DNA of 35,846 nucleotides from Actinomycetota bacterium (GTDB taxonomy: Bacteria; Actinomycetota; Geothermincolia; Geothermincolales; RBG-13-55-18), in NCBI GenBank assembly GCA_040757835.1, contig JBFLWJ010000029.1, positions 1 to 35,846 of the forward strand. Direction: 5' to 3'. Under the pieces are notes generated by a model. It did not search any database. It was not told the DNA's origin and was given only the letters and a program-made list of their open reading frames with translations. Made by a program: the position numbers and the translations under genes. Shown here one piece after another: positions 7,242 through 15,814 of this stretch (the stretch's first letter is position 1; each line of letters starts with the position of its first letter).

Positions 7242-8930
7242 TTGCCGCCAGTGGCATACTATCCCAGGAGCGATAAGAGGATATTCACCCGCCGCCGCCT
7301 GCGTTCGCGGGTCACTCCGCGCAACAAGATAACCGGCGCGCGCGCTCAGCCACGCATGCGCCGCCGCAGGACGAAGATCACCCCGCGGGCGTTATGGGCC
7401 CTGGTGGGAGTAGGCGGCGCCGTCTTCCTCATCGTCATGCTGGTGATCCTCCTCGGTTCCCCCGCGGCCAGCGATATAACGCCCGAGAACGGCTCACAGG
7501 TCTCCGGCATGCCGGTCCATATAGAGGCCGCCCTGAAGGGCAACGTGGACCCGGCCGCCGTCAGGATATTGGTGGACGGGGAGGACCACACCGCCCAGGC
7601 GGTCATCGCCGAAGCGGTGCTCAGCCTGGACGCAGACCTCGCGGACGGTGAGCACTTGGCGGAGGTGATGGTCGGCGAGGAGCTCGAGGCGACGTCGCGC
7701 TTCATCGTGGACAACGCACCGCCGATGGTGCAGATCGACGAGACGGAGTTGCGTGACGACGGCATCACCGTCATCAGGGGCCGCGTGGAGGGCGCGGACA
7801 TCATGACCGTGGACGAAAAAAGGCTTGCACCGGAGCAGGACGGTTCTTTCCAGGTCGAGGTGGACCGCTACGAGCGGCCGACGGTGACCATCGCCGCGGT
7901 GGATGCGGCGGGAAACCGGCGTGAACTGCTGCTGGATACCGCACCGCCCCCTCAGATAAAGGGCATCCATGTATCTATCTGGGTGGCGGCCGACCGCGCC
8001 TTCTTCAAGCAGATGGCGGACCTGGTGGAGAGGACCGAGCTCAACGGGATGCAGATCGACGTCAAGGACGAGAGCGGCAGGGTCGCCTATCCCAGCCAGG
8101 TGCCGTTGGGGGTCGCGGTCGGCAGCCCCCTGACAGCGGGTGGGGTGGATATAGACCGCATCATGGACAAGTGCTGGTACAACGATGTCTACACCATCGC
8201 ACGTATCGTCTGTTTCAAGGACCCGGTGGTGGCCTCGAAGCGGCCCGACCTCGCGGTACAGGCCGCTGGAGGAGGAAGATGGGGAGACGGCAAGTGGCTC
8301 GACCCCTACAACCGGGAGAACTGGGACTACCTGCTGGGGCTGGCGGTGGAAGCCGCCCGCAAGGGCTTCAAGGAGATACAACTGGACTACGTGCGTTTTC
8401 CCTCCGATGGCGACACCACCACCTGCGTGTTCCCCGCCCAGGGAGGCGATACGCGCACCAAGTCGCAGGTGATACAGGATTTCCTCAAGTTCATGCGCGA
8501 CGGCCTCAAGCCTATGGGCACGGTCCTCTCGGCCGACGTCTTCGGCCTCACCGCCTCCGGCCAGGGGGATATGGGGATCGGCCAGGACATCACCGCCATG
8601 GGACAGTACCTGGATTACGTGTGCCCCATGGTCTACCCATCCCACTACAACACGGGCGAGTACAACATCGGCGACCCCGAGGCTAACCCCCACGACACCG
8701 TGTACATGAGCCTGGTGGACTTCCAGAAGAAGCTGGAGGGTACCGCCTGCAAGCTGCGGCCCTGGCTGCAGGACTTCTCGCTGCGCCTCACCTACGGCAC
8801 CACCGAGGTGCAGTCGCAGATGCGGGCCTGCTACGAGCTGGGAATCAACGAGTGGCTGCTCTGGGATCCCAACTGCACCTTCACCGAAGGGGCCCTGCAA
8901 CCCGCCGAGACCGAGGAAACCACCGGCTAA
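7242..8930 (+). CDS. DUF4015 putative glycoside hydrolase, membrane-anchored
   Basis: About 562 residues: an Arg-rich cytoplasmic tail, a membrane segment near residues 51-72, two Ig-like stretches (about 78-155 and 160-235, with DITPENGSQVSG and DNAPPMVQID), then a DUF4015 TIM-barrel-like domain from KGIHVSIWVAA (about 245) to the end. The domain has MQIDVKDESG, EIQLDYVRFPSDG, LSADVFGL, DYVCPMVYPSHY and LRPWLQDFS, typical of the family. The start is uncertain: AAAGGAGG (7207-7214) is a strong ribosome site but lies about 28 nt before the TTG at 7242, and GTG 7251 has none. It probably acts on a surface polysaccharide with the preceding deacetylase. Confidence 0.84.
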   Translation: MPPVAYYPRSDKRIFTRRRLRSRVTPRNKITGARAQPRMRRRRTKITPRALWALVGVGGAVFLIVMLVILLGSPAASDITPENGSQVSGMPVHIEAALKGNVDPAAVRILVDGEDHTAQAVIAEAVLSLDADLADGEHLAEVMVGEELEATSRFIVDNAPPMVQIDETELRDDGITVIRGRVEGADIMTVDEKRLAPEQDGSFQVEVDRYERPTVTIAAVDAAGNRRELLLDTAPPPQIKGIHVSIWVAADRAFFKQMADLVERTELNGMQIDVKDESGRVAYPSQVPLGVAVGSPLTAGGVDIDRIMDKCWYNDVYTIARIVCFKDPVVASKRPDLAVQAAGGGRWGDGKWLDPYNRENWDYLLGLAVEAARKGFKEIQLDYVRFPSDGDTTTCVFPAQGGDTRTKSQVIQDFLKFMRDGLKPMGTVLSADVFGLTASGQGDMGIGQDITAMGQYLDYVCPMVYPSHYNTGEYNIGDPEANPHDTVYMSLVDFQKKLEGTACKLRPWLQDFSLRLTYGTTEVQSQMRACYELGINEWLLWDPNCTFTEGALQPAETEETTG

Positions 8931-9135
8931 GAACTGCGTCCAATACCATTAACGGTGGAGGCGACCCGTATAGTGCTGCCGCTATCCTGGAGAGAAGTGA
9001 GTAGGCCACGGTGTGATATGACCGGGCATATGGGTGGCTGGAAGAATTGTGATCATACCCGGGTGTCGCCTGAACAACAAACCCTGCTCGAGAACGCTGG
9101 GATGGTCTGAAGCGATATCTTCCATGCTGCCACTG

Positions 9136-9193
9136 GCCCGGCGAGCAAGGTGCTCGGAGGAGCTTGCGACGACGATCAGCCTTGTCGCCGGGC
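9136..9193. terminator. Inverted repeat between convergent genes
   Basis: GCCCGGCGAGCAAGG (9136-9150) pairs with CCTTGTCGCCGGGC (9180-9193) with a single bulge, leaving a 29-nt loop. It lies between the stops of the DUF4015 gene and the convergent P-type ATPase gene, so a bidirectional stop or processing structure is plausible. There is no T-run on either side, so it is not a standard intrinsic terminator. The rest of 8931-9220 shows no coding signal. Confidence 0.4.
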
Positions 9194-9220
9194 TCGGAGA
9201 AGCACCATGAGCGGGGACCG

Positions 9221-11953
9221 CTACCCCCGGGCTCGGGCCCGCAACATCAACTTCATGCGGTCGATGAGCACCACGGGCAGGACGGTACAGGCCAGGATGA
9301 GCCCCCACCCCATGGCGTCGATGTAGGCGGTGCCGAAGACGTCCATGAGCGGCGGAGCCAGGATGACCAGCAGGTGCAAGGCCAGGGAGCCGCCCAGGGC
9401 CGCCAGCAAGGCCTTGTTGTCGAAGAGCTTCATCTCCATGAGGGTCAGGCGCTCGGAACGCGAGTTGAAGGCGTGCAGTAATTGCGCCAGTACCAGGGTG
9501 GTGAAGGCCACCGTCTGCACCTTGGCGATATTGGCCTCGCCCCCGCCGGGGTAGAGCGCGTAGTAGGAGATGAAGAAGGCGGTGAGCGACCCCAGGGACA
9601 GGAGCAGCCCCTGCCACAGCACCATCAGCTGTTTGCGCGCGGAGAGGATGCCCTCGGAGGGGTCCCGGGGCGGGCGCACCATGATGTCCGGCGCCGCGGT
9701 GTCCACCCCCAGGGCCATGGCCGGGAAACCGTCGGTCACCAGGTTCATCCACAGCACCTGTACCGCCCGCAAGGGGGTGACCGAGACGAAGAGCATCCCC
9801 AGGAACATGGTTGAGACCTCGCTCATGTTGCAGGAGAGCAGGAAGTAGATGAACTTCTTGAGGTTGTCGTAGATAATGCGCCCTTCCTCCACCGCGTTCA
9901 CGATGGTGGCGAAGTTGTCGTCGGCGAGGACCATGTCCGACGCCTCCTTGCTGACGTCGGTGCCGGCGATGCCCATGGCCACGCCGATGTCGGCGTTCTT
10001 CAGCGCGGGAGCGTCGTTCACCCCGTCCCCGGTCATGGCCACGGTCTTGCCCGTCTGCTTCCAGGCGCGCACGATCTTCACCTTGTCCGCCGGCGAAACC
10101 CTGGCGTAGACGGCGATGCGCTCCACCCTGCGCTCCAGCTCCTCGTCGCTGATATGGGTGAGTTCGCTGCCCGTTATCATCTCGGAGTCGGGGCCCAGGA
10201 TGGAGAGCTGCTGCGCGATGGCGCGGGCGGTGGCGGCATGGTCCCCGGTGATCATCACCACCTGGATGTTGGCCCGACGGCACTTCTCCAGGGCCCCGAA
10301 GACCTCGGGGCGCGGCGGGTCCATGAGGCCGGCCATGCCCAGGTAGATTAGGTCTCGCTCCAGCTCGTGCGGCGTGAGGTCCGTAGGTACCTCCTCCAGG
10401 GGGCGGCAGGCGAAGGCCATGGTGCGCAGAGCGCGCTCCGCCATGCCCTCGGCCTCGGCGGCGTGGTTGACGCGGCTCCCGCTCCCCATGTCCTGTACCC
10501 CCGCGGGCGTGAGCACGTGGCTGCAGTGGTTGAGTACGGCCTCCGGGGCTCCCTTGGTCAGCAGCAGGTAGGGGGCGGAGACAAAAGGAAAGAGGTCCGG
10601 GCCGGCGCCCCCTCCCGGCACCTCGTTCACGGTGCTCATCATCTTGCGCTCGCTCTCGAAGGGCACCTCCTCGACGCGCGGCATCTCCCGCGCAGCCTGC
10701 GCCAGGGGATAACCGAGGTCATGCGCGGCCCGCAGCAGGCCCACCTCGGTCCCCTCGCCCATGAACTCCCCGTCCTGTTCCCGGGCGTCGTTGCAGAGGG
10801 ACGCAACGGTCAGCAGCGGCCGCAGGGAGTTATCCCAGTCGCCCGCGTCTCTGTCGGTCTCGGAGGGGAGGAAGGCAGGTAGACCGGGGAGCAGTATCTC
10901 CTGCACCTCCATGATGTTACGGGTGAGGGTGCCGGTCTTGTCGGTGCAGATGACGTCGGCGCAACCCAGGGTCTCCACCGCGGGCAGGCGGCGCAGCAGG
11001 GCATTGCGGTCCGCCATGCGCCGCACCCCCAGGGAGAGGGCTATGGTCACGATGGCCGGCAGTCCCTCGGGGATGGCGGCCACCGCCAGGCTCACCGAGA
11101 AGAGGAACATCTCCGCCCACTCCAACTGCCGCAGCACTCCAATGGCGAAGATCACCGCGCAGATGGCCAGGCAGAGCAGGGCTATCCTCTTACCGACCCG
11201 CCCCAGCTCCACCTGCAGGGGGGTCTTCTCCTCCACCGCTTCGCCGATCATCTCGGCGATGCGGCCCAGCTCGGTGCGGCCGCCGGTCTCCACCACCAGG
11301 GCGCTGCCGCGGCCGTGCACGATGTGGGTGCCGCTGTAGACCATGTTCCTGCGGTCGCCCAGGGGAAGGTCTTTGCCTTCCAGGCGGTCGGGCTTCTTCT
11401 CGACCGCCAGGGACTCGCCGGTCAGGGACGATTCCTCGGCCCGCAGGCTGTGTGTCTCCAGCAGGCGGGCGTCGGCCGGTATGCGGTCCCCGGCCTCCAG
11501 CAGGATCAGGTCGCCGGGCACGAGGTCCGAGGATGGGACGACCTTCTCCATGCCGTTGCGCCTCACGCGCGCGGTGGGAGCGCTCAGGGTGCGCAGGCTC
11601 TCCAGGGCCTTCTCCGCTCGGTATTCCTGCGCGAAACCCAGGACAGCGTTGGCGATGACGATGATCATGATGACGATGGCGTCTACATATTCATTGAGGG
11701 GCGGCAGGGCGGAGATGATGGCGGCGGCGAGCAGCACGTAGATCATGAAGTCCCGGAACTGGTCGAGGAAGAGCTTGACGGGATGCTCCCGCTTCTCCTC
11801 GCGGATGATGTTGGGCCCGTAGTCCCGCAGCCTGGACGCGGCTTCCACCTCGCTGAGGCCGTTATCACATGACGCGCAGAGCTTGTCCGTTACCTCGTCG
11901 CAGCCCAGGGCATACCAGCATTCTCCCTGCGTATCTTGCACCTCGACCGCCAA
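9221..11953 (-). CDS. Cation-transporting P-type ATPase, Ca2+ (PMR1/SERCA-like) type
   Basis: 910 residues, full length for a P2A pump. TGES of the actuator domain is at 178-181, PEGLP of helix 4 at 295-299, and the phosphorylated Asp of DKTGT at 338. KGAPE and TGDGVNDAPALKNADIGVAMG-like nucleotide and hinge motifs follow, then NMSEV and LWMNLVTDGFPA in helices 5 and 6 with the Asn/Asp of the calcium site. It should export Ca2+ (or Mn2+) across the plasma membrane. The start is TTG at 11953 with GGGGTGGTGG just upstream. Unusually, the cytosolic N-terminus has four cysteines (12, 18, 26, 29) including a CxxC. It is monocistronic and convergent with the gene to its left. Confidence 0.93.
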   Translation of the reverse strand: MAVEVQDTQGECWYALGCDEVTDKLCASCDNGLSEVEAASRLRDYGPNIIREEKREHPVKLFLDQFRDFMIYVLLAAAIISALPPLNEYVDAIVIMIIVIANAVLGFAQEYRAEKALESLRTLSAPTARVRRNGMEKVVPSSDLVPGDLILLEAGDRIPADARLLETHSLRAEESSLTGESLAVEKKPDRLEGKDLPLGDRRNMVYSGTHIVHGRGSALVVETGGRTELGRIAEMIGEAVEEKTPLQVELGRVGKRIALLCLAICAVIFAIGVLRQLEWAEMFLFSVSLAVAAIPEGLPAIVTIALSLGVRRMADRNALLRRLPAVETLGCADVICTDKTGTLTRNIMEVQEILLPGLPAFLPSETDRDAGDWDNSLRPLLTVASLCNDAREQDGEFMGEGTEVGLLRAAHDLGYPLAQAAREMPRVEEVPFESERKMMSTVNEVPGGGAGPDLFPFVSAPYLLLTKGAPEAVLNHCSHVLTPAGVQDMGSGSRVNHAAEAEGMAERALRTMAFACRPLEEVPTDLTPHELERDLIYLGMAGLMDPPRPEVFGALEKCRRANIQVVMITGDHAATARAIAQQLSILGPDSEMITGSELTHISDEELERRVERIAVYARVSPADKVKIVRAWKQTGKTVAMTGDGVNDAPALKNADIGVAMGIAGTDVSKEASDMVLADDNFATIVNAVEEGRIIYDNLKKFIYFLLSCNMSEVSTMFLGMLFVSVTPLRAVQVLWMNLVTDGFPAMALGVDTAAPDIMVRPPRDPSEGILSARKQLMVLWQGLLLSLGSLTAFFISYYALYPGGGEANIAKVQTVAFTTLVLAQLLHAFNSRSERLTLMEMKLFDNKALLAALGGSLALHLLVILAPPLMDVFGTAYIDAMGWGLILACTVLPVVLIDRMKLMLRARARG

Positions 11954-12036
11954 GTTTCCACCACCCCGCTTTTGGGTACTATTAAGGTTGTCCGGGTTTG
12001 GAGGTGGGACCGCCGCTCAGGCTCCGGTCCACATCT

Positions 12037-12065
12037 TTGAAATGATACTGCATAGCCATTATAAT
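12037..12065 (+). promoter_or_regulatory. Sigma-70-type promoter of fbp, with palindrome over the -10
   Basis: TTGAAA (12037-12042), a 17-bp spacer and a perfect TATAAT (12060-12065) predict a start near 12072 and a leader of about 96 nt. The -10 is embedded in the perfect 14-bp palindrome GCCATTATAATGGC (12055-12068), which could be an operator. Confidence 0.75.
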
Positions 12066-12167
12066 GGCGAATGTCGTGGCTGATAGCCGCCGCGCGCCGG
12101 GGCGGCCTGATCATCGGAAGGAAGGCATAGAAAGAGCACTTCAAAGCGGGAATAAGGAGGTAGGAGT

Positions 12168-13289
12168 ATGAAGGTCACGTTCAGCATAATCAAGGCCGAT
12201 GTGGGGGGCTACGTCGGCCATTCCGACGTGCACCCGGCGATGCTCAGCCGCACGCGTGAGCTGCTCGCCGAGGCCAAGGAAAAAGGGCTGATCATCGATT
12301 ACTGCCAGGCCAAGTGTGGCGACGATATCGCCCTGATCATGACCCACACAAAAGGCCCGGACAACGAGGACATCCACCACTTCGCCTGGGATACCTTCGA
12401 GAAAGTCACCGAGGTGGCCAAGGAACTCGGGCAGTACGGCGCGGGGCAGGACCTGCTCACCGACGCCTTCTCCGGCAACCTGCGCGGCATGGGCCCCGGG
12501 TTCGCGGAGATGGAGATAGTGGAGCGCAAGAGCGAGCCCATCATCTGCTTCCTGGCCGACAAGACCGAGCCGGGGTCCTGGAACTATCCCCTCTACAAGA
12601 TGTTCGCCGACCCCTTCAACACCGCCGGCCTGGTAATCGACCCCTCCATGCACGACGGCTTCCGCTTCGAGGTGCACGACCTCATCGACGAGAAGAAGGT
12701 CATCTTCAACACCCCCGAGGAGATCTACGACATGCTGGTGTTCATCGGCGCGCCCTCGCGCTACGTCATCAAGCACGTCTTCCGCAAGGGCGACGACAGC
12801 AATGAGCCGGTGGCGGTGACCTCCACCCAGCGCCTCTTCCTCATGGCCGGGCGCTACGTGGGCAAGGACGACCCGGTGATGGCGGTGCGCTGCCAGAGCG
12901 GGCTGCCCGCCGTGGGGGAGGTCGTCGAGCCCTTCGCCTTCCCCTACACCGTGGCGGGATGGATGCGGGGCAGCCACCACGGGCCCTTCATGCCCGTGGG
13001 AACCGACTGGGACACCCCCACCCGCTTCGATGGACCCCCGAGGGTGGTGGCCCTGGGCTTCCAGCTCATAGAGGGGAAACTGGTGGGCCCCCGGGACATG
13101 TTCGCCGACCCGAGCTACAACAACGCCCGCCAGAAGGCGCTGGACATCGCGGATTACCTGCGCGCGCACGGACCCTTCGAGCCGCACCGCCTGCCCCTGG
13201 ACGAGATGGAGTACACCACCATGCCCGCGGTGCTGGAGAAGCTGGCCGACCGCTTCGTCCCCCTCGAGGGCGACGAACGCGATCACTAA
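12168..13289 (+). CDS. fbp: Fructose-1,6-bisphosphate aldolase/phosphatase (class V FBPase)
   Basis: 373 residues. This bifunctional gluconeogenic enzyme condenses triose phosphates to fructose 1,6-bisphosphate and dephosphorylates it to fructose 6-phosphate, driving carbon toward sugars. It is typical of archaea and deep or thermophilic, often autotrophic bacteria. Metal and substrate residues of the archaeal enzymes are found at matching positions: Asp11, His18, Asp52-Asp53, Asp131-Lys132, and Tyr230-x2-Lys233-Asp234-Asp235, where the Lys forms the Schiff base with dihydroxyacetone phosphate. The ATG at 12168 has TAAGGAGGT 7-8 nt upstream. The gene has its own promoter at 12037 and a strong terminator at 13296, so it is a single-gene unit. 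Confidence 0.96.
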   Translation: MKVTFSIIKADVGGYVGHSDVHPAMLSRTRELLAEAKEKGLIIDYCQAKCGDDIALIMTHTKGPDNEDIHHFAWDTFEKVTEVAKELGQYGAGQDLLTDAFSGNLRGMGPGFAEMEIVERKSEPIICFLADKTEPGSWNYPLYKMFADPFNTAGLVIDPSMHDGFRFEVHDLIDEKKVIFNTPEEIYDMLVFIGAPSRYVIKHVFRKGDDSNEPVAVTSTQRLFLMAGRYVGKDDPVMAVRCQSGLPAVGEVVEPFAFPYTVAGWMRGSHHGPFMPVGTDWDTPTRFDGPPRVVALGFQLIEGKLVGPRDMFADPSYNNARQKALDIADYLRAHGPFEPHRLPLDEMEYTTMPAVLEKLADRFVPLEGDERDH

Positions 13290-13295
13290 GAGACT

Positions 13296-13343
13296 GCAAG
13301 AAAACAACGGAGGGCGCCCCCGCGTCCTCCGTTTCTTTCTTGC
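13296..13343 (+). terminator. Intrinsic terminator after fbp
   Basis: ACGGAGG/CCTCCGT forms the top stem and the flanking GCAAGAAA/TTTCTTGC extends it, with a T-rich 3' side (TTTCTTTCTT). It begins 7 bp after the fbp stop codon. Confidence 0.8.
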
Positions 13344-13350
13344 GGTTATT

Positions 13351-13509
13351 CTACAGAAAACGGAATATACTTACGATTACAAGTGCTGCGCCCATCACCA
13401 TCGAACCTGTCGAGACCGCAGTCCAACGCCCTCGCCAACCCTTCTCAGTGTCAAGCATATAAAAGAAACTAGAAATCCTTACTAGCTGTTTACGAAAGAG
13501 GCGAATCAA
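13351..13509 (-). CDS. Possible small membrane protein or gene remnant
   Basis: An open frame of 52 codons from TTG 13509, or 35 from ATG 13458, ends at TAG 13353-13351. It reads MLDTEKGWRGRWTAV, then a hydrophobic span (SMVMGAALVIVSIFRFL), resembling the end of a membrane protein. No good ribosome site precedes either start and the frame is closed just upstream by a stop, so it may be the 3' remnant of a larger gene. Local composition is AT-richer than the surroundings. No family is recognised. Confidence 0.28.
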   Translation of the reverse strand: MIRLFRKQLVRISSFFYMLDTEKGWRGRWTAVSTGSMVMGAALVIVSIFRFL

Positions 13510-13783
13510 GAATCCGAGACCGGTTAGCTATATGCCGATTACCATGGAACCCCAAGCGCTGTTCTCCAACCTGCAACCCACCAGAACCTATAACGTTGAT
13601 AACTATGATCAACACATGTTGAGATTATCATACCCCCGGGCACAAGAGCAGCTAATAGAAGACCAGGATCATTTAGGTGCTCCCTATACTGACCCCCCGC
13701 CCTGGTCTTCCGGACCCGTACAGGATAATGGGCGGATAAAAGGTCTGAGCCCGAACACCTGAAGGCCGAGCCCTTATAGCGCC
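13510..13783. other. AT-rich non-coding stretch
   Basis: No ORF with a ribosome site and no convincing RNA fold is seen here. Composition is more AT-rich than the flanks. It separates fbp and its terminator from the end of the PRC-barrel/NRAMP operon, and together with 13351-13509 could be the remains of a decayed gene. Confidence 0.3.
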
Positions 13784-14362
13784 TCAGGTCCGGATGACCA
13801 GGGCTTCCTCGTCCACCCTGAGGATGGCCTCGTAGGGGATGATGTTGGTCTCCCCCTCGCGCTCGTAGCGGCGGCGCAGCTTGCTCACGAGCCTGCCGAT
13901 ACTGCTCCCGGCGGGCAGCCACTCCGTCCCCACCTGCAGCCCCTCCAGGAAGAGCAACACCCCCTCGCGGCGCATGAGCACGTCGTCGACGCGGTGCAGG
14001 CGGTGGCCCTCCTCGTCGGTGATCTGCTTGTTGAGGATGTCCCGGCGCGCCAGGACCTTGTTCTCGCAGGACACCACCTCAAAGGAAGGATGGGTTCCGC
14101 GAAGGAGCAGCGCCTCGGGCTCCAGCGCCTCCACCTCGGACCAGGGCAGCAGCAGGATGATGTCCTCCACCGCCCGGGGCAGCACCAGGTCCCCGACGCG
14201 GTCCGTCCACTGCAGGTGCACCGCGAGCTCGCTGACCACAGGGGGACTGGTCCCCAGCTCCACCGCGAGGTCCTGGACGTGCCCGATGTCCAGGTCCTCG
14301 GCGTCCCTCACCTCCCTCTTCAGGAGGGAACTGAGGGAGAAGATACTCTCGTCTTCCTTCAA
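13784..14362 (-). CDS. Two-PRC-barrel protein linked to the NRAMP transporter
   Basis: 192 residues. It looks like the N-terminal half of the PRC/MgtE_N/CBS proteins of Actinobacteria: a first PRC-barrel-like unit (FSLSSLLKREVRDAEDLDIGHVQDL), a linker LLPWSEVEALEP, and a second unit (LARRDILNKQITDEEGHRLHRVDDVLM). The MgtE_N and CBS modules are absent. The start is TTG at 14362 with GGGGAGGTGAG 5 nt upstream, 16 nt after the stop of the transporter gene, so the two are one operon. By context it probably senses or regulates metal transport. The alternative is a generic cytosolic scaffold. Confidence 0.66.
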   Translation of the reverse strand: MKEDESIFSLSSLLKREVRDAEDLDIGHVQDLAVELGTSPPVVSELAVHLQWTDRVGDLVLPRAVEDIILLLPWSEVEALEPEALLLRGTHPSFEVVSCENKVLARRDILNKQITDEEGHRLHRVDDVLMRREGVLLFLEGLQVGTEWLPAGSSIGRLVSKLRRRYEREGETNIIPYEAILRVDEEALVIRT

Positions 14363-14378
14363 GCTCTCACCTCCCCGA

Positions 14379-15653
14379 TCAGCCCGACGGAAAAAAAGTC
14401 GAAACGATCAAGACCAGGGTCAACGAGGTCAAGAGGGCGGTGACCGTCCACATGACCCCATTGAGCCAGGGCGGGTTGACGTAGGCGCCCATGATATCGC
14501 GGTCGTTCACCAGGGTCAGCATGCACAGCAGGATGACCGGCAGCAGTATGCCGTTCATGGTCTGCGAAAGCACCATGAGCAGGACCAGCGGGATGCCGGG
14601 GATCATCACCAGCAGAGCGCTCCCGGCGATGAGGAAGGTATAGATGAAATAGAAACGGGGCGCTTCCCGGTAGGGGCGGTCGATGCCCGATTCCCACCCG
14701 AACGCCTCGCATACCGTATAGGCGGTGGAGAGGGGCAGGATGGACCCCGCGAAGAGCGATGCCACCAATAGCCCCAGCCCGAAGAGGTAGGAGGCGTTGC
14801 TGCCGGCCACCGGGGCCAGTGCCGCCGCCGCCTGTTCCGCGCTGGTGATGGTGGTGGGGCCGATCTCCGGGTTGTTGTAGAAGGCCGCCGCGCAGCAGAT
14901 GACGATGAACATGGCCACCACGGTCATGAGCACCGAGCCCACCACGGTATCGACGCGCTCGTACCTTATCTTGGAGGAATCGAGCCCCTTGTCCACGATG
15001 GCCGCCTGCTGGTAGAACTGCATCCAGGGGGCGATGGTGGTGCCGACGATGGTCACCGTCATGACCAGGTAAGCCGTGTTGAACTGCGGCGAGGGGGTGA
15101 CCAGCGACCTGGCCACCTCGCCCCATTCGGGCTTGGCCATGAAAGCCGAGATGATATAGGAGATATAGACCAGGGAGGCGATGAGAAAGACCTTCTCCAC
15201 CCGCTTATAGGTGCCCTTGACCACCAGCCACCAGATGAGCGCCGCCAGGGGCGGCACTGCTATCCAGGGCGGGACGTGAAAGAGCTGCATGCTCGCCGCG
15301 AGTCCGGCGAAGTTGGAGATGGTGTTGGCGAAGTTGGTCACCAGGAGTGTGAGCATGATGAAGGCGGTCAGGCGCAGGGAGAACCTCTCACGGATGAGAG
15401 CAGCCAGTCCCTTTCCCGTGACCATGCCCATGCGCACGGTCATCTCCTGGACCATGGCCAGCAGGACGGCGGTGAAGGTGAGTACCCACAACAGCTCGTA
15501 GCCGAAGCGGGCGCCGGCCACGGAGTAGGTGGCTATGCCGCCGGCGTCGTTGTCCACCATGGCGGTGATCAGGCCGGGGCCGAGTACTGTCAGGAATATC
15601 AGTATCTCCCGGCGGCCCGGCCGTCTCTTGGTGCGGCCTCCCCTGCCGAGCAT
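14379..15653 (-). CDS. NRAMP-family divalent metal transporter with atypical binding site
   Basis: 424 residues, hydrophobic throughout with about 11 membrane segments. The LeuT-fold NRAMP pattern is clear (LGPGLITAMVDNDAGGIAT in helix 1, VGTTIAPWMQFYQQ in helix 6), but the canonical DPGN is DAGG (Asp36-Gly39) and MPH is APW (208-210). The metal-site Asp is kept while Asn and the sulfur-donating Met are lost, a pattern I associate with the NRAMP-related Mg2+ transporters rather than Mn/Fe importers. The ATG at 15653 has GGAGG 6 nt upstream. It is followed by a PRC-barrel gene related to MgtE-type magnesium proteins, which fits Mg2+. Driving ion and direction are unknown. Confidence 0.88.
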   Translation of the reverse strand: MLGRGGRTKRRPGRREILIFLTVLGPGLITAMVDNDAGGIATYSVAGARFGYELLWVLTFTAVLLAMVQEMTVRMGMVTGKGLAALIRERFSLRLTAFIMLTLLVTNFANTISNFAGLAASMQLFHVPPWIAVPPLAALIWWLVVKGTYKRVEKVFLIASLVYISYIISAFMAKPEWGEVARSLVTPSPQFNTAYLVMTVTIVGTTIAPWMQFYQQAAIVDKGLDSSKIRYERVDTVVGSVLMTVVAMFIVICCAAAFYNNPEIGPTTITSAEQAAAALAPVAGSNASYLFGLGLLVASLFAGSILPLSTAYTVCEAFGWESGIDRPYREAPRFYFIYTFLIAGSALLVMIPGIPLVLLMVLSQTMNGILLPVILLCMLTLVNDRDIMGAYVNPPWLNGVMWTVTALLTSLTLVLIVSTFFPSG

Positions 15654-15714
15654 GCTGTTCCTCCAACGCTTGTCTTCTCCTGTTTTCGAAAAGTCCTGCT
15701 AAAAGTCCTGGTTG

Positions 15715-15723
15715 ATTATAACA
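15715..15723 (-). promoter_or_regulatory. Extended -10 promoter of the NRAMP operon
   Basis: On the minus strand TGTTATAAT gives an extended -10 (TG-N-TATAAT), which can work without a -35 box; none is visible. The predicted leader of about 55 nt carries two tandem copies of CAGGACTTTT (12-nt period) before the ribosome site. Confidence 0.6.
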
Positions 15724-15814
15724 CGCATGCGGGCGCACGCCTCGCGCGCGGGTGGCGGGGAGGGGAATTCGCGCCCGGGGCTCAGCTGGGCAGGCGGGAA
15801 CGCGGAATCCGGTT

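Noticed and set aside
8982..10283. 433-codon minus-strand frame inside the P-type ATPase gene
   Set aside because: It is the out-of-frame shadow of the ATPase, rich in Arg/Gly/His as expected for GC-rich off-frames, and lacks domains.
13532..13762. 76-codon plus-strand frame after fbp
   Set aside because: No ribosome site, no recognisable domain, Pro/Gln-rich composition and AT-rich surroundings; more likely chance.
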